A stretch of 64,000 nt of DNA from Brevibacillus sedimenti (GCF_020923495.1 NZ_CP064048.1:3867260-3931259), one strand, 5' to 3'. Counted from the stretch's first letter, positions 8,196 to 19,126 are shown. Program-made: numbers and translations. Notes: generated from the sequence alone by a model not told the origin.

Positions 8196-9203
8196 TCAGC
8201 GTACACCTTCCCCGCTGCGGCACTGTTGGATATAGCGTTCGATCTGCTCCACCGTCGGCATCGCCTCCGAGCAGCTGTGGGAGGAAATGACAATCGCGGC
8301 GGCAGCAGCCCCGTATTCCATCGCCTTCGCAATGTCCCATCCCTGCATCAGTCCGTAGATCAGAGCGGCGGCATAAGAATCTCCCGCACCAAACGTCTTG
8401 ACCACCTTGGCCGGAAAAACCGTTCCCGTATAACACTGGCCGTCGTTGGTGTACGCGACGGAACCGTTTTTCCCGTGTTTGATCAAGACAATCCTGGCCC
8501 GGCAGTCAAACCACCTTCTCGCCGTGACGGCGTCATCGTGCCGGTCATTGCGATCAAAGTGTTCCATCCGGTCAAATTCTTCCCGGGTGCCGATCAGGAC
8601 GTCACACTTTTCGGCAGCCAGCTTGTAGTAGATCGCCGTTTCTTCCGCAGAAGTCCACGTGTACGGACGGTAGTCGAGATCAAAAAACGTCACGACGCCG
8701 TGCCTATTGGCGTAGTCCAGGGCGAGAAACACCGCTTCACGCGACGGGCTCTTCGCCAGCGCCGTGCCGGTGATCAGGATCGCTTTGGCATTTTGAATCG
8801 TCTCTTCCTTCACGTCGTTGGGTTCCAGCCGCAAATCCGCGGTATTCTCCCGATACATCAGGATGCTGCAATCGGTCGGGCTTTTGATTTCGGTAAACGT
8901 CAGCCCCGTTACGCTGCCCGACCGGTCGACGATTACCTGGGAGGTGTCAATCTGATTCTGTTTCAGGTAATTGACGATAAACCGCCCCATCTGATCATCC
9001 GCCACCCGGCCGATAAACCCCGTTTTCATCCCCAACCGGGACAAGCCGATGGCGATGTTGGCCGGGGAGCCGCCCACGTATTTGGTAAAGGTCATCACTT
9101 CTTCCATCGGGCGGTTGATCTCATTGGCATTCAGGTCGATGCACAGCCTGCCGATCGCGATGAAGTCCATCGGCTTGCGGCTGTCAAAGGTCAGATTGTT
9201 CAT
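8196..9203 (-). CDS. iolC: 5-dehydro-2-deoxygluconokinase
   Basis: This 335-residue PfkB/ribokinase-family kinase phosphorylates 5-dehydro-2-deoxy-D-gluconate, the fifth step of myo-inositol breakdown. It shows the IGRLCIDLNANE N-terminal motif, GGSPANIAIGLSRLG near residue 45 and the C-terminal FGAGDSYAAALIYG motif with the catalytic aspartate. The ATG at 9203 has AGGGGATG before it and overlaps the iolB stop by four bases, which implies translational coupling. It is the last gene of the operon. The next steps (IolJ aldolase, IolA/MmsA) are not in the window. Confidence 0.93.
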   Translation of the reverse strand: MNNLTFDSRKPMDFIAIGRLCIDLNANEINRPMEEVMTFTKYVGGSPANIAIGLSRLGMKTGFIGRVADDQMGRFIVNYLKQNQIDTSQVIVDRSGSVTGLTFTEIKSPTDCSILMYRENTADLRLEPNDVKEETIQNAKAILITGTALAKSPSREAVFLALDYANRHGVVTFFDLDYRPYTWTSAEETAIYYKLAAEKCDVLIGTREEFDRMEHFDRNDRHDDAVTARRWFDCRARIVLIKHGKNGSVAYTNDGQCYTGTVFPAKVVKTFGAGDSYAAALIYGLMQGWDIAKAMEYGAAAAAIVISSHSCSEAMPTVEQIERYIQQCRSGEGVR

Positions 9204-10045
9204 GGAGCATCCCCTTCCCTTCCATCCTGCCGGCTGGCCATTTTGCTTGCCATTACCCACTCATGGGCCGGATCGTTCTGAAATTTCCACGTACGTACCG
9301 GTCCCGCCATGACGTTTAAATAGTAGACGTCATAGCCGGGCGGGGCGGAAACGGGGTGATACCCTTTGGGGACCAGTACCGCATCGCCATCGTGCACGGT
9401 CAGCGTCTCATCTAGTGAGCGGTCGTCCGTGTACACGCGCTGTACGGCGAAACCGTGACCGGGATTGATTTTGTAGTAATACGTTTCCTCCAGATAAGAT
9501 TCATGCGGCAGATTGTCCTGATCGTGCTTGTGCGGCGGATAGCTGGACCAGTGGCCTTCCGGTGTGAACACTTCCACCACCAGCAAACTGTCCGCCGGCT
9601 GCCGCTCTGGCAGAATGTTGTGAATTCTTCGCTTGATGTTGCCCGCTCCCCGCTGCTCAACACCGATGTCGGCGGGAGAAATCAGGCGGGCGGGGTACGT
9701 TCCTTTCCCCGGCGCCCGACAGACCGCCAGTTCCACGTCCGTTACAGCTGTTACTTCGCAATGGTCGCCCGGAGGGACGTACACGGCATACGGCGGTATT
9801 TTTTCAAAAACGTTCATGCGCTGGCCGATGCTTTCCCACGCTGCGCGGGCGGTGGCGACATGAGCGATGCCCGCCAACAGCACGATGCACACTTCCTGAT
9901 CGCCAGTATGCTTTTTCAGTGTCTGCCCTTTTGACAGCGCGTACACCTCAAAGCCGATGTATTTCCACCCTGCCGATTCCGGGGTAACGCGCAGCACCAA
10001 CCCTGCTTCGTCCGGTCGGGAACCGGGAACAATCAGCGTACTCAT
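9200..10045 (-). CDS. iolB: 5-deoxy-glucuronate isomerase
   Basis: This 281-residue cupin-type isomerase converts 5-deoxy-D-glucuronate to 5-dehydro-2-deoxy-D-gluconate in inositol catabolism. It shows a double beta-barrel pattern with PPHKHDQDN (metal-ligand histidines) near residue 175, and EETYYYKINP and VPKGYHPVSAPPGYD further on. The ATG at 10045 follows AGGAGGGAGACG; an open frame extends upstream without a better start. It is coupled to iolC by an ATGA overlap and starts 11 bases after iolE. Confidence 0.93.
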   Translation of the reverse strand: MSTLIVPGSRPDEAGLVLRVTPESAGWKYIGFEVYALSKGQTLKKHTGDQEVCIVLLAGIAHVATARAAWESIGQRMNVFEKIPPYAVYVPPGDHCEVTAVTDVELAVCRAPGKGTYPARLISPADIGVEQRGAGNIKRRIHNILPERQPADSLLVVEVFTPEGHWSSYPPHKHDQDNLPHESYLEETYYYKINPGHGFAVQRVYTDDRSLDETLTVHDGDAVLVPKGYHPVSAPPGYDVYYLNVMAGPVRTWKFQNDPAHEWVMASKMASRQDGREGDAP

Positions 10046-10055
10046 CGTCTCCCTC

Positions 10056-10973
10056 CTATCTCTGCTTCGCCGCTGACCGAATCGTCGCCTCGAGATATTC
10101 TTTTGCCCGCTGGGCATACGTGTAGGGATGAGCGACTGCCGGGTCCTGTTCCGCTTCGACAATCAGCCAGCCCGTGTAGCCGTTTTCCAGCAGCTTCTGT
10201 ATGATCGGCGCAAAGTCAATGCAGCCATCGCCCGGCACCGTGAACATTCCCAGCTTTACCGCCGTGAGAAAATCCAGGTTCTGCTGCCGGACATGCTCCA
10301 GCACATCCCGGCGGACGTCTTTCAGATGGACGTACTGGATTCGCTGTCCGTGCTTCTCTGCCAGTTTCAGCGGATCGTATCCGCCGTACAGCGCATGCCC
10401 GGTATCGAACAGCAAATGCACCAGGGCCGGGTCGGTCGTCTCCATGAGCCGATCGATCTCGTCCGCCGTTTCCACCACGGTGCCGGCGTGGTAATGATAG
10501 ACGAGCTTCATGCCGTGTTCCCGGCACAGGCGGGCCGCCCGATGCAGTCCCTCCACCAGCGACTCCCACTGGTCATCCGTCAGTTTGCGGACTGCCGTGT
10601 CGCCCGGTGCGCGCCGGGGGTCCCAATGCATCGACCCGCCCATCTCGCAGGCGATCACATGCTCGCAGCCCATTTCCTTCAGATAACGCACCCATGAGCC
10701 AAAAATCTGCAATTCCTCTTCCAGACGGTTGGCGTCCGAAAACAGCGTCGCCACAAACTTGCTGGCCAGCTGTATGCCGTACGCGTCCAGTTTGGCCTTC
10801 AGCGCCGCAGGTTCCTGCATGAACAGGCGACCCATTTCAGTGGCAACATAGCCGAGTGCAGACATTTCGGACAAAACCTGATCCTGCGTGTAATGGTCGC
10901 CGAGGCCGGGAATATCGTCATTCACCCAGCCGATGGGGGCGATTCCGATGCGAAAGGGATTGGGTTGACTCAT
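10056..10973 (-). CDS. iolE: Inosose dehydratase
   Basis: This 305-residue TIM-barrel enzyme of the xylose-isomerase-like superfamily dehydrates scyllo-inosose (2-keto-myo-inositol). It shows GIAPIGWVNDD near residue 9, YHYHAGTVVET near 148 and LLFDTGHALYGG near 176, which hold metal ligands. The ATG at 10973 has GGGGTG 6-7 bases upstream; a GTG three codons earlier overlaps that site and was rejected. It sits between iolD and iolB with short gaps, as expected for one transcript. Confidence 0.93.
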   Translation of the reverse strand: MSQPNPFRIGIAPIGWVNDDIPGLGDHYTQDQVLSEMSALGYVATEMGRLFMQEPAALKAKLDAYGIQLASKFVATLFSDANRLEEELQIFGSWVRYLKEMGCEHVIACEMGGSMHWDPRRAPGDTAVRKLTDDQWESLVEGLHRAARLCREHGMKLVYHYHAGTVVETADEIDRLMETTDPALVHLLFDTGHALYGGYDPLKLAEKHGQRIQYVHLKDVRRDVLEHVRQQNLDFLTAVKLGMFTVPGDGCIDFAPIIQKLLENGYTGWLIVEAEQDPAVAHPYTYAQRAKEYLEATIRSAAKQR

Positions 10974-10994
10974 CTTGCACACCCCGTTTTTGGT

Positions 10995-12929
10995 TTAGTA
11001 TGGTCGTGCGTGTTTCAGGTTCGCTTCCTTTTCCCGATACGCTGCCCTCACCGCAGCGTTGTGCGAAACCCCCGCGATGCCGACATGCCACCATGCTTCG
11101 TACCCGCCGGTCATCGTCTTTGGCAGCACCTTGATGTCGAGCAGGGTAGACACGGTTTGCCGTTTCGCGTCTGCGAAAGCTGCCCGCAGTTCATCTGTCG
11201 TCCGCACACGGTATGTTTTTACGCCGTATCCGGCGGCGCTGCCGGCGTAATCAACGGTCATCAGGCGGCCGTCCAGGCGACCGGTTTCCGGGTTCCGGTA
11301 GCGGAATTCCGTCCCGAAGCTGCCCATGCCGTTACCCATTTGCAGGTTGTTGATGCACCCGAACGAAGCGTTGTCAAACAGCAGCACATTGATTTTTTTG
11401 CCTTCCTGGATGCTCGTCAGCAGTTCGGAATGCAGCATCAGGTAACTGCCGTCCCCCACCATGGCATAGACTTCTTTGTCCGGTTCGGCCATTTTGACGC
11501 CCAGCGCCCCGGCGATTTCATACCCCATGCAGGAGTAACCGTATTCCATGTGATAGGTGTTCGGCCGGCGGCATTCCCACATCCGCTGCAGGTCGCCGGG
11601 GAGGCTTCCCGAGGCCCCGACGATGATCGCGTCCTCCTCAATCAAGGCGTTCACCAGGCCGATCACCTCGGTTTGCGTCAGACAGGATTGGAAGGTGTCT
11701 GCGAATTCGGGCAGCACCTGATCGAGCTGGCCGGCCACTTCCGGCGTGAACCCCTGCTTCCGGTACTGAATGCTGCGCAGACGGTCCAGCTCTTGCTGCC
11801 ACGCCTGTTTGGCCTGTTCGATCTCATCCGTGTACCCGGACCGGTATCCGATCCGTTCCAGTTCGGTTTCCAGCGCGAGCAGGGCCAATTTGGCGTCAGC
11901 GACAATTTTCACCGCGTCCAGCTTGCTCGCGTGGTACTCGGAAACGTTGATCGTGAGCACATCCACATCCGGATGTTGAAACAAGCGTTTCGACCCCGTC
12001 GTAAAGTCGGTGAATCTGGTGCCGATTCCGATGACGACATCCGCCTCTTTGGCCATCCGATTGGCCGCGAGGTTTCCGGTCACGCCGATGCCTCCCAGAT
12101 TGTACGCATGACCGCTGTCCACCGCGCTTTTCCCGGCCTGGGTCTCCCCGTACGGAATGTGAAACGTTTCGGAAAAGCGCCGCAGGGCATCAGCCGCGTC
12201 GGAATAACGAACGCCCCCGCCGCAGATGATGATCGGCTTTTTCTTGTGCCGCAGCAGCTCCACCGCATCGCGCAGCGCCGATTCGCTCGGAATCCGGCGG
12301 TCGATCCGGTGGACGCGCTTTTGGAAGAAAGACTCGGGAAAGTCATACACTTCTCCCTGTACATCCTGAGGGAGGCAGATGGTTACCGCCCCTGTATCAG
12401 CCTGATCGGTGAGCACGCGCATGGCGTTGAGCATGGCGGTCATCAACTGTTCCGGTCGGTTTACCCGATCCCAGTACTTGCTGACAGCGCGGAAAGCGTC
12501 ATTGGTGGTGATGGTCAGGTCATGGCCGTGTTCGATCTGCTGCAAAACGGGGTCCGGCTGCCTGGTGGCAAACGTATCGCCAGGCAGCAGCAGGACCGGT
12601 ATCTGATTGGCGGTCGCCGTCGCCGCGGCTGTCAGCATGTTGGCCGCACCCGGCCCAACCGACGACGTGCATGCCATGATCTGCCGACGGTTTTTTTGCT
12701 TGGCAAAGGCCACCGCGGCGTGTGCCATCCCCTGCTCATTTCGCCCCTGGTACACTTCCAGCTCTTCCGCATATTCTTCCAGCGCCTGGCCAAGTCCCAG
12801 TACATTTCCGTGGCCAAATATGGTGAAGATTCCCTTGACGAACCGCTCCTGCCTGCCGTCCCATTCCACATACTGCTGCTGCAAAAAGGCTACCAACGCT
12901 TGCGCCGTTGTCAGTCTCCTCGTCTTCAT
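10995..12929 (-). CDS. iolD: 3D-(3,5/4)-trihydroxycyclohexane-1,2-dione hydrolase
   Basis: This 644-residue thiamine-diphosphate enzyme opens the ring of the diketone made by IolE. It has the three domains of the acetolactate-synthase fold: an N-terminal PYR domain with the catalytic-type glutamate in [10 protein letters not shown] near residue 64, a middle domain with [10 protein letters not shown] near 300, and a C-terminal PP domain with GDGSYLM and DNASFGC as the ThDP/Mg motif near 485-515. The length is typical. It sits in the order transporter-iolD-iolE-iolB-iolC. Confidence 0.95.
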   Translation of the reverse strand: MKTRRLTTAQALVAFLQQQYVEWDGRQERFVKGIFTIFGHGNVLGLGQALEEYAEELEVYQGRNEQGMAHAAVAFAKQKNRRQIMACTSSVGPGAANMLTAAATATANQIPVLLLPGDTFATRQPDPVLQQIEHGHDLTITTNDAFRAVSKYWDRVNRPEQLMTAMLNAMRVLTDQADTGAVTICLPQDVQGEVYDFPESFFQKRVHRIDRRIPSESALRDAVELLRHKKKPIIICGGGVRYSDAADALRRFSETFHIPYGETQAGKSAVDSGHAYNLGGIGVTGNLAANRMAKEADVVIGIGTRFTDFTTGSKRLFQHPDVDVLTINVSEYHASKLDAVKIVADAKLALLALETELERIGYRSGYTDEIEQAKQAWQQELDRLRSIQYRKQGFTPEVAGQLDQVLPEFADTFQSCLTQTEVIGLVNALIEEDAIIVGASGSLPGDLQRMWECRRPNTYHMEYGYSCMGYEIAGALGVKMAEPDKEVYAMVGDGSYLMLHSELLTSIQEGKKINVLLFDNASFGCINNLQMGNGMGSFGTEFRYRNPETGRLDGRLMTVDYAGSAAGYGVKTYRVRTTDELRAAFADAKRQTVSTLLDIKVLPKTMTGGYEAWWHVGIAGVSHNAAVRAAYREKEANLKHARPY

Positions 12930-12979
12930 TCCGTTCGTGTCCCACCTTTCGCATCTTGCCGGAACTCACGATTTTTGTT

Positions 12980-13984
12980 TCAGGATTTTCTGTTTTTCCG
13001 GGCGTCGAGAAAGACAGCGGTGACAATGATCCCGCCCTTCAAGATCTGCTGCCAGTACGAGGATACGTTGAGAAGGTCGAGACCGTTGTTCATCACGCCG
13101 ATGATCAGCGCCCCGATAATGGTGCCGCCAATCGTTCCGATCCCGCCGGACAGGCTGGTGCCGCCAATCACCGCTGCGGCAATCGCGTCCAGTTCATACA
13201 TCACGCCGGCCGTCGGCTGACCGGAGGCGATCCGGGACGTCAGGATGATCCCGGCAATCGAAGAGAGCAAACCGGCATAGGCGTAAATCATGATCTTATA
13301 CCTGTCGACCGGAATCCCCGCGATCCTCGCCGCTTGTTCATTCCCGCCCATCGCATAGACGTACTTGCCAAATTTCGTTTTCGTCAGCAGGAGATAAGAA
13401 ACCAGTCCGACCAGGGCAAAGATGATGATGGGCAGCGGTATCCCGAACACCGCTCCCTGGCCGATGAACTTGAACGAATCGGACAGATTTCCGATCGGTC
13501 TTCCGTCACTGAAGAGCAGCGCCGCCCCTCGCGCCCCGGTCATCATCCCCAGGGTGACGATAAACGGGGCAATTTTTCCTTTGGCAATAATCGTCCCGTT
13601 GATCACTCCTGTCAAAAGTCCGATCCCCAGTCCGACGGCGATCGGAACCACGAGCGGATAGCTGTCCGGATGCGCGAAAGTTGCGACAACTACGGACACG
13701 AGCGCGATCACGGAACCGGATGAGAGGTCGATCCCGGTGGTGATGATCACCATCGTGACGCCAATCGCCACAATGCCGACGATCGACATCTGCCTGACGA
13801 TATTGAGCAAATTGCCAGATGTAAAGAACGTAGGGGACAGAATCGACATCACCAGGATCAGCGCGATCAGAATAAAAAGCATCCCGTATCGTCCGAAGAG
13901 GCGGAAGGCCGTTTCTTTCCAGCGGCGTTTTCCGACTGCTTCGGACTTGTTTGGCTTGTTTGCGATCGTCACTTCACTGTTCAT
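12980..13984 (-). CDS. Ribose-type sugar (inositol) ABC permease
   Basis: This 334-residue inner-membrane permease of the RbsC/XylH family has about eight to ten helices and shows [14 protein letters not shown] near residue 83 and [13 protein letters not shown] near 213. It would form the channel of an importer with the ATPase and binding protein encoded next to it. Given its place before iolD, myo-inositol is the most likely substrate (IatP-like); this is inferred from context. The ATG at 13984 is preceded by GGAGG at 8 bases. Confidence 0.9.
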   Translation of the reverse strand: MNSEVTIANKPNKSEAVGKRRWKETAFRLFGRYGMLFILIALILVMSILSPTFFTSGNLLNIVRQMSIVGIVAIGVTMVIITTGIDLSSGSVIALVSVVVATFAHPDSYPLVVPIAVGLGIGLLTGVINGTIIAKGKIAPFIVTLGMMTGARGAALLFSDGRPIGNLSDSFKFIGQGAVFGIPLPIIIFALVGLVSYLLLTKTKFGKYVYAMGGNEQAARIAGIPVDRYKIMIYAYAGLLSSIAGIILTSRIASGQPTAGVMYELDAIAAAVIGGTSLSGGIGTIGGTIIGALIIGVMNNGLDLLNVSSYWQQILKGGIIVTAVFLDARKNRKS

Positions 13985-14011
13985 CCGCACGTCCTCCAGA
14001 CTTGTATGAGA

Positions 14012-15517
14012 CTAGCTGGCGATCAGCTCGCCGGTCGCCAACTGCATGATTTTTTCCTGGGTCGCCTCCTCCCGGCGCAATTCCCCCATTTTTCGTCCTT
14101 CGTGCATTACGATGACCCGGTCGCTCACACCCAATATTTCCGGAAGTTCGGAGGAAATCACCACGATGGCTTTGCCCTTTTGGGCCAGATCGGCAATCAG
14201 TTGGTAGATTTCCAATTTGGCCCCCACATCGATCCCGCGCGTCGGCTCATCCAGGATCAAGATGTCGGGATCGTGAAGCAGCCAGCGGGCAAGCAGCGCT
14301 TTTTGCTGATTCCCGCCGCTCAGATACTTGATCGTTTGATACAGGCTTGGCGTCTTGATGGCCAGCTGCTCACACTGCTGCCGACAATCGGCCTGGATTT
14401 GCCCGGCATTGAGAAAGCCGCAGGTTGTGTAGCGATCGATGTTCACCGTGATCATGTTGTCCTGCACCGACAGCGGGAGGAACAGGCCCGTTCCCTTCCG
14501 ATCCTCTGTCAAAAATCCCATCCCGCACCGAATCGCATCGCGCGGCGAACGAATCGCCGTTTTCCTGCCCTTCACCACGATCTCACCGGAATCGGGAGGC
14601 ACAATCCCAAATACGCTCTCCATTACCTCCGTTCTGCCAGACCCCATCAGCCCTGCAAAGCCGACAACCTCTCCCCGGCGGACTTCGAAGCTGACGTCCG
14701 CGAATTTCCCCGCTCTGGTCAGACGGTTGACCGCCAGCACGACCTCTCCGATGTCCGCACGCTTTTTCTGAAACACGTGATGCAGCTCCCGCCCCACCAT
14801 CATTTCGATCAGGTGCTCCTTGCTGATGCGGTCGCTCGGCCTTGTGCCCACGTACTTTCCATCGCGCAGGACCGTTATCTCGTCCGTGATCTGCGCCAGT
14901 TCTTCCATTTTGTGCGTAATGTAGATCATGGACACGCCTTCCTTTTTCAGCGATCGAATGATGGAAAACAGATGCTGGACTTCTTTTTCCGTGATCGCGG
15001 AGGTCGGTTCGTCCATGATGATCAGCTTGGCTTGGCGGGAAATCGCCTTGGCGATCTCGACCATTTGCGTATGGGCGATGCTAAGGTCAACCATCCTTGC
15101 CCGCGGGTCGATGTCAATCTCCAGCCGCTCGAACAGCCGTCTCGTGTTTTCCTCCATCTCCCTCTGCTTCACCCACCCCGTAAACCGGTAACTGGGCTCT
15201 CTTCCCAAAAAGATGTTCTCGGCCACGGTCATGTAGGGGATCGGGCTGAGCTCCTGGTGAATCATTGCGATCCCTTTGTCGAGCGCCTGTTTGACATTGG
15301 ACAGCTTCAGCTCTTCCCCGTCAAAGATAATGCGCCCGCTGTCCGGACTGTACATCCCGATCAGGATTTTCATCAGGGTTGATTTGCCCGCGCCATTCTC
15401 CCCCAGCAGGGCGTGTACGGTCCCTTTCCTCACCTTGAGCTGTACGCGGTCCAGAGCTTTTACTCCCGGAAATGCCTTGGAGATATTCTCCATTTCCAGG
15501 ATGTACGTGCTGTGCAT
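14012..15517 (-). CDS. Ribose-type sugar (inositol) ABC ATPase, tandem domains
   Basis: This 501-residue protein carries two fused nucleotide-binding domains, as in RbsA. The first has GENGAGKST near residue 39 and ILDEPTSA-type [11 protein letters not shown] near 165. The second has a degenerate Walker A (GLMGSGRTE) near 292, [15 protein letters not shown] near 395 and [11 protein letters not shown] near 417. A degenerate second site is normal in this family. It lies 16 bases after the binding-protein gene and 27 before the permease, so the three form one importer. Confidence 0.93.
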   Translation of the reverse strand: MHSTYILEMENISKAFPGVKALDRVQLKVRKGTVHALLGENGAGKSTLMKILIGMYSPDSGRIIFDGEELKLSNVKQALDKGIAMIHQELSPIPYMTVAENIFLGREPSYRFTGWVKQREMEENTRRLFERLEIDIDPRARMVDLSIAHTQMVEIAKAISRQAKLIIMDEPTSAITEKEVQHLFSIIRSLKKEGVSMIYITHKMEELAQITDEITVLRDGKYVGTRPSDRISKEHLIEMMVGRELHHVFQKKRADIGEVVLAVNRLTRAGKFADVSFEVRRGEVVGFAGLMGSGRTEVMESVFGIVPPDSGEIVVKGRKTAIRSPRDAIRCGMGFLTEDRKGTGLFLPLSVQDNMITVNIDRYTTCGFLNAGQIQADCRQQCEQLAIKTPSLYQTIKYLSGGNQQKALLARWLLHDPDILILDEPTRGIDVGAKLEIYQLIADLAQKGKAIVVISSELPEILGVSDRVIVMHEGRKMGELRREEATQEKIMQLATGELIAS

Positions 15518-15533
15518 GACGACTCCCCCCGCT

Positions 15534-16508
15534 TTACTGCCATTTTTTCATGTACTCGTCCACGTTCTCTTTGGTTACCAGTTCATACGGAATCCAGTTG
15601 AACTTTTCCACCTTTTCGCCTTTGGCCGCTTTGATCGCCACTTCCAGGCCGCCTTGTCCCTGGCCGATCGCATTTTGATACACCGTCACCTGCAATTTTC
15701 CGGCTTTTACGTATTCCAACGCATCCGGAGTGGCATCGACGCCGGCCACGACGACGTCGTTCAGTTTTCCTGCCGCTTCGAGCGCCATGATCGCGCCGAT
15801 GGCCATTTCATCATTGTTGGAGACAACAGCGTCGATTTGCTTTCCGGACTGGAGCCAGTTTTCCATCAAGGCCATGCCTTTGGCCCGATCCCATTCTGCC
15901 GTTCCTTCCAAGACCACCTGCATGTCCGGGTACCGCTCGATGACCTGCTTGTTCCCTTCCGTTCGCTTGATCTGCGCCTCGTGCCCCATCTGTCCGTTCA
16001 TGATCGCGATGTTTCCTTTTCCGCCGAGCAGTTTTGCCACTTCCTCCATTTCCATGAGACCAGCCTTGATGGATTCGGACCCCACATAGGCGGTGGCCGC
16101 TTCCACCCCGTCGTATATGCGGTTCACGACCACGATCGGCAGATTGGCCTGGTTTGCTTTTTCGACCAGATTGGGCGCGGACGTGGTATCGACGGGAATC
16201 AGCACGATCGCGTCCACTTTCTGCTGGATGAAATTCTCCACCTGGGAGAGCTGCTTGCTGGCGTCATTCATCGCATCGACGTAAATCACTTCCACGTTCT
16301 CCTGCGTTTTTTCGTACTGTTTCATACCGTCCTGCAGGTAGCTCAACCACTTGTCATCAAAGTCGGGAAGCGCTGCGCCGATCACAATCTTGTCCTTCTT
16401 GTCAGAGCCTGCCTGCTGCGCTGTCTCCTGGTCGGCTCCGCATCCGGCGACCAAGACAGCGACCAGACATACAATCAACCACCATGCACCCTTTTTTTGT
16501 CCCTTCAT
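15534..16508 (-). CDS. Sugar (inositol) ABC substrate-binding lipoprotein
   Basis: This 324-residue periplasmic-binding-protein type 1 (RbsB-like) protein has a lysine-bearing signal peptide and the lipobox LVAGC at about residues 19-23, so it should be anchored to the outer face of the membrane. The mature part shows [17 protein letters not shown] and NNDEMAIGA, typical of ribose/inositol binding proteins. It is the first transporter gene after the dehydrogenase. GGAGGGGG precedes the start. Confidence 0.92.
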   Translation of the reverse strand: MKGQKKGAWWLIVCLVAVLVAGCGADQETAQQAGSDKKDKIVIGAALPDFDDKWLSYLQDGMKQYEKTQENVEVIYVDAMNDASKQLSQVENFIQQKVDAIVLIPVDTTSAPNLVEKANQANLPIVVVNRIYDGVEAATAYVGSESIKAGLMEMEEVAKLLGGKGNIAIMNGQMGHEAQIKRTEGNKQVIERYPDMQVVLEGTAEWDRAKGMALMENWLQSGKQIDAVVSNNDEMAIGAIMALEAAGKLNDVVVAGVDATPDALEYVKAGKLQVTVYQNAIGQGQGGLEVAIKAAKGEKVEKFNWIPYELVTKENVDEYMKKWQ

Positions 16509-16591
16509 GAATAGCCCCCTCCTTATTTGCAGGCGATCCTGCCCGTTTGCACACCGCGTTCCATCGTAGACAGGTAGACCCGATCCGCTCT

Positions 16592-17608
16592 TTATTCCGG
16601 ACTTCCCCCCTCGATTGTGATCTTTTTCCCGGTGTCAAATGATTGAGTGGCCGCGATGGCGATTTGCAGATTGCGTCTGCCGTCTAATTCTGTAACGCTT
16701 GGTGTTTGCTTGTGCTGGACACAGTGGATGAAATGAGCAAGTTCCAATCGGTAGGCATCGTCAAAGCGGGTCTGAAAATCGGGGATGATCTCGTAGTGGC
16801 TGCCCTTGTGGTTCAGATACGTGATCGATTGATTGCGAAGTGTTCCAATAAACAGCGAGCCTTCCGTGCCAATGATTTCCGTGCGGATGTCGTGACCGTA
16901 GGGCGAGTTTCGGCTGGCCTCGATATCCCCTGCTGCACCGGAGTCAAATTCGACATACGTGAGCGCCTGATCCACATCGTTGTACTCTTCCATGAACGAA
17001 TGCACCAGCACTCGCCCGTGTGCGGACACGGCAGTGATTTCCGCCCCCATCAGGTACCGCGCCATGTCGTAGTCGTGGATGGAGACGTCCATAAACATCC
17101 GTCCGCTGTGCTTGATAAACGAAGCGGGCGGCGATCCGGCGTCACGGGAAATTGCCTTGAAGTAAACGGGTTTTCCTATATCTCCTGCGCTGATCCTGCG
17201 CTTTGCCTCGGCGTAGGCAGGATCAAACCGTCTCATGAAGCCCACCTGGCAGATCACCCCGCTCTCCTTGATGATGTCGATGATCTCGTCCGCCTCTTCG
17301 AGATGCTGCGTGAGCGGCTTTTCCACAAACACGGGCTTGCCGTGTTTTGCCGCTTGTTTGATCATCTCGGCATGGGTGCTGGTCGGCGTCACAATAATGA
17401 CCGCGTCGACATCGGGATCGGCAATGACTTCCTCCGGATTCTTCGCCCACGTTTGCAGGCCCAATTCCCTTGCAACCTGTTCCGCCCGTCCTTCCATCGT
17501 GTCGACAACACTCACCAGTTTGGCCCCGCTGATCTGATGGGTGGCGATATTTTTCGCATGGTGATACCCCAGGCGTCCCAATCCCAGAACTGCACAGCGA
17601 ACCGTCAT
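16592..17608 (-). CDS. iolG: Inositol 2-dehydrogenase (Gfo/Idh/MocA family)
   Basis: This 338-residue NAD(P)-dependent enzyme oxidises myo-inositol to scyllo-inosose, the first step of the pathway. It shows a Rossmann motif (GLGRLG, residues 9-14), EKPL near 97 with the catalytic lysine, and MDVSIHDYDMARYL near 170 with the Asp/His pair typical of IolG. The start has AAAGGAG. It lies between the second dehydrogenase and the importer. The iolG assignment is from similarity and context; substrate choice within this family is hard to predict. Confidence 0.85.
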   Translation of the reverse strand: MTVRCAVLGLGRLGYHHAKNIATHQISGAKLVSVVDTMEGRAEQVARELGLQTWAKNPEEVIADPDVDAVIIVTPTSTHAEMIKQAAKHGKPVFVEKPLTQHLEEADEIIDIIKESGVICQVGFMRRFDPAYAEAKRRISAGDIGKPVYFKAISRDAGSPPASFIKHSGRMFMDVSIHDYDMARYLMGAEITAVSAHGRVLVHSFMEEYNDVDQALTYVEFDSGAAGDIEASRNSPYGHDIRTEIIGTEGSLFIGTLRNQSITYLNHKGSHYEIIPDFQTRFDDAYRLELAHFIHCVQHKQTPSVTELDGRRNLQIAIAATQSFDTGKKITIEGGSPE

Positions 17609-17744
17609 GGAATCACGCTCCTTTCCGACTGATGAATTTACGGTATATTCAGACCATTTTGCTCATTGTCCGGACCAATTCATCCGGTCCGTACCTGCTG
17701 CTTGTGCAATGCCGTCCGCAGCATCACTGCCGCTGCCTGCCCGC

Positions 17745-18743
17745 CTACCGTGCCGCCTGTCGCATCTCGATGCGCCTGCCCGTTTTGGCGCTTTCGTACA
17801 CGGCTTCCAGCAGTTGAATCGAACGATATCCGTCTTCTGCGGTCACGGGCGGTTTTGTCCCGTGGACAATCGCGTCGATGAACAGCCGATCTTCCTCCGC
17901 GTACCCCCACTTCTCCTCCATCGGCAGTTGGAAGAAGTCGTGGACGTGTGCCGCCTGCTTCAAGCCCGGGGCGTACATCACCTTTTCCAATTCCTGTGTC
18001 GCGACAGTCGCATATGTCCCGTACACCTCCACGCTCTCAAACGGAAAGCTCCAACCGGCATGGGCGTACGTGACAAACGTGGCCACGGTTCCCGATTCAA
18101 ACGTCAGCAGAATGGCAAACGTGTCCAATTCCGACTGGGAGATATGCTGTCTGCCCTCGCAGGAGACAGATTGCACTTCTCCAAACAAGTAGCGGCTCAA
18201 GTCCAGGAGGTGAAAAGGCGTTTCGTACAGGAACCCGCCGGTAACCTTCGGGTCGGCAGTCCAGGCGGGGTGCAGCAGTTCTCCCCGGTTCATCTTGAGG
18301 TGCGCCAGGTACGGGTTGACCTCGCCGGAGCCAATCAACTCCTTCACGCGTTTGTACACGGACGCATACCGGCGATTCATCCCCAGATTGTACACCGCTT
18401 TCGACGCTGCCGCCGCCTCTCTGATTTGCTGCGCTTCCGCCAACGACGTGGCCATCGGTTTTTCAGAAAACACGTGGATGTTGCGCTGCAAACACGCAAG
18501 CACCGGCTCCACGTGAAGCGTATTGGGGGTGGTGACATAGACCGCGTCAACACCGAGATCAAACAGCTCTTCCAGGCTTCCGACCGCTTTCGCCCTCCCT
18601 GCCTCCACCGCCAGGGCTGTCGCCCGTTCTTGCGAGATATCGGCCACGCCCACAATCTCCACCCGCTCATCGCGCTTCAGGATCGAGGTATGTACCTTGG
18701 CGATCCCGCCTGCTCCCAAAATGCCTACCTTTACCTGTGCCAT
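17745..18743 (-). CDS. Gfo/Idh/MocA-family oxidoreductase, first gene of the inositol operon
   Basis: This 332-residue NAD(P)-dependent dehydrogenase has a GAGGIAKVH Rossmann motif near residue 10, EKPMATS near 94 and the motif YETPFHLLDLSRYLFG near 175. It differs clearly from the iolG product; one plausible role is a scyllo-inositol or other inositol-isomer dehydrogenase feeding the same pathway, but the substrate is not shown by sequence. The ATG at 18743 has GGAGAG 9 bases upstream. An operator-like site lies about 45 bases before the start. Confidence 0.85.
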   Translation of the reverse strand: MAQVKVGILGAGGIAKVHTSILKRDERVEIVGVADISQERATALAVEAGRAKAVGSLEELFDLGVDAVYVTTPNTLHVEPVLACLQRNIHVFSEKPMATSLAEAQQIREAAAASKAVYNLGMNRRYASVYKRVKELIGSGEVNPYLAHLKMNRGELLHPAWTADPKVTGGFLYETPFHLLDLSRYLFGEVQSVSCEGRQHISQSELDTFAILLTFESGTVATFVTYAHAGWSFPFESVEVYGTYATVATQELEKVMYAPGLKQAAHVHDFFQLPMEEKWGYAEEDRLFIDAIVHGTKPPVTAEDGYRSIQLLEAVYESAKTGRRIEMRQAAR

Positions 18744-18789
18744 GCAAAACGTCTCTCCTCTCTCCACACAAATCCGGGTTAACGTCAGT

Positions 18790-18803
18790 GGAAAGCGCTT
18801 ACA
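18790..18803. promoter_or_regulatory. Operator-like site before the inositol operon
   Basis: GGAAAGCGCTTACA lies about 45 bases upstream of the first operon gene. It matches a LacI-family palindrome centred on AAGCGCTT and differs from a CcpA cre site at one position. An almost identical site precedes the LacI-family gene at 20175. It is therefore either the operator of that regulator, a cre site, or both. Confidence 0.6.
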
Positions 18804-19010
18804 CTTTTCCTCCGAAAAATTGCACCCTGCTCGCTTTTCTTAGTAGACTGAACCGATTGAGAGGATGGTTTATGCCGTGAAATCACTGCGTTTATGGTGC
18901 AGGAGGCTTCCTGCCGATACTTGCGCAAGCGCTTTCTCTAATTTGCCTTCATTTTACATCCATTGCCCATTTTCTTGCAACACATTTTTTCAAAAATTTA
19001 AAAAAGAAAG
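18804..19010. other. Promoter region of the inositol operon, no gene seen
   Basis: This AT-rich spacer lies between the operon leader and the LacI terminator. It should hold the operon promoter. I see no coding frame that I can support. Confidence 0.4.
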
Positions 19011-19062
19011 AAAAAGACGCGCAGCCATCCCCTTCACGTGTGTGAAGAGGGGCAGAGCGTCT
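19011..19062 (-). terminator. Terminator of the LacI-family gene
   Basis: On the minus strand AGACGC pairs with GCGTCT around an inner CCCC-TCTTCA/TGAAG-GGG stem, followed by TTTTTCTTTC. Confidence 0.75.
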
Positions 19063-19126
19063 GTCTCCGGGCAGCATCGCGATGCTTATGGGAATCTACC
19101 GCCGGTCCGTCCTACTGCTGGTCCGT

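Noticed and set aside
10893..13220. 775-codon open frame on the plus strand
   Set aside because: It is antisense to iolE, iolD and the permease gene, which have clear family motifs; long antisense frames are usual in GC-rich genes.
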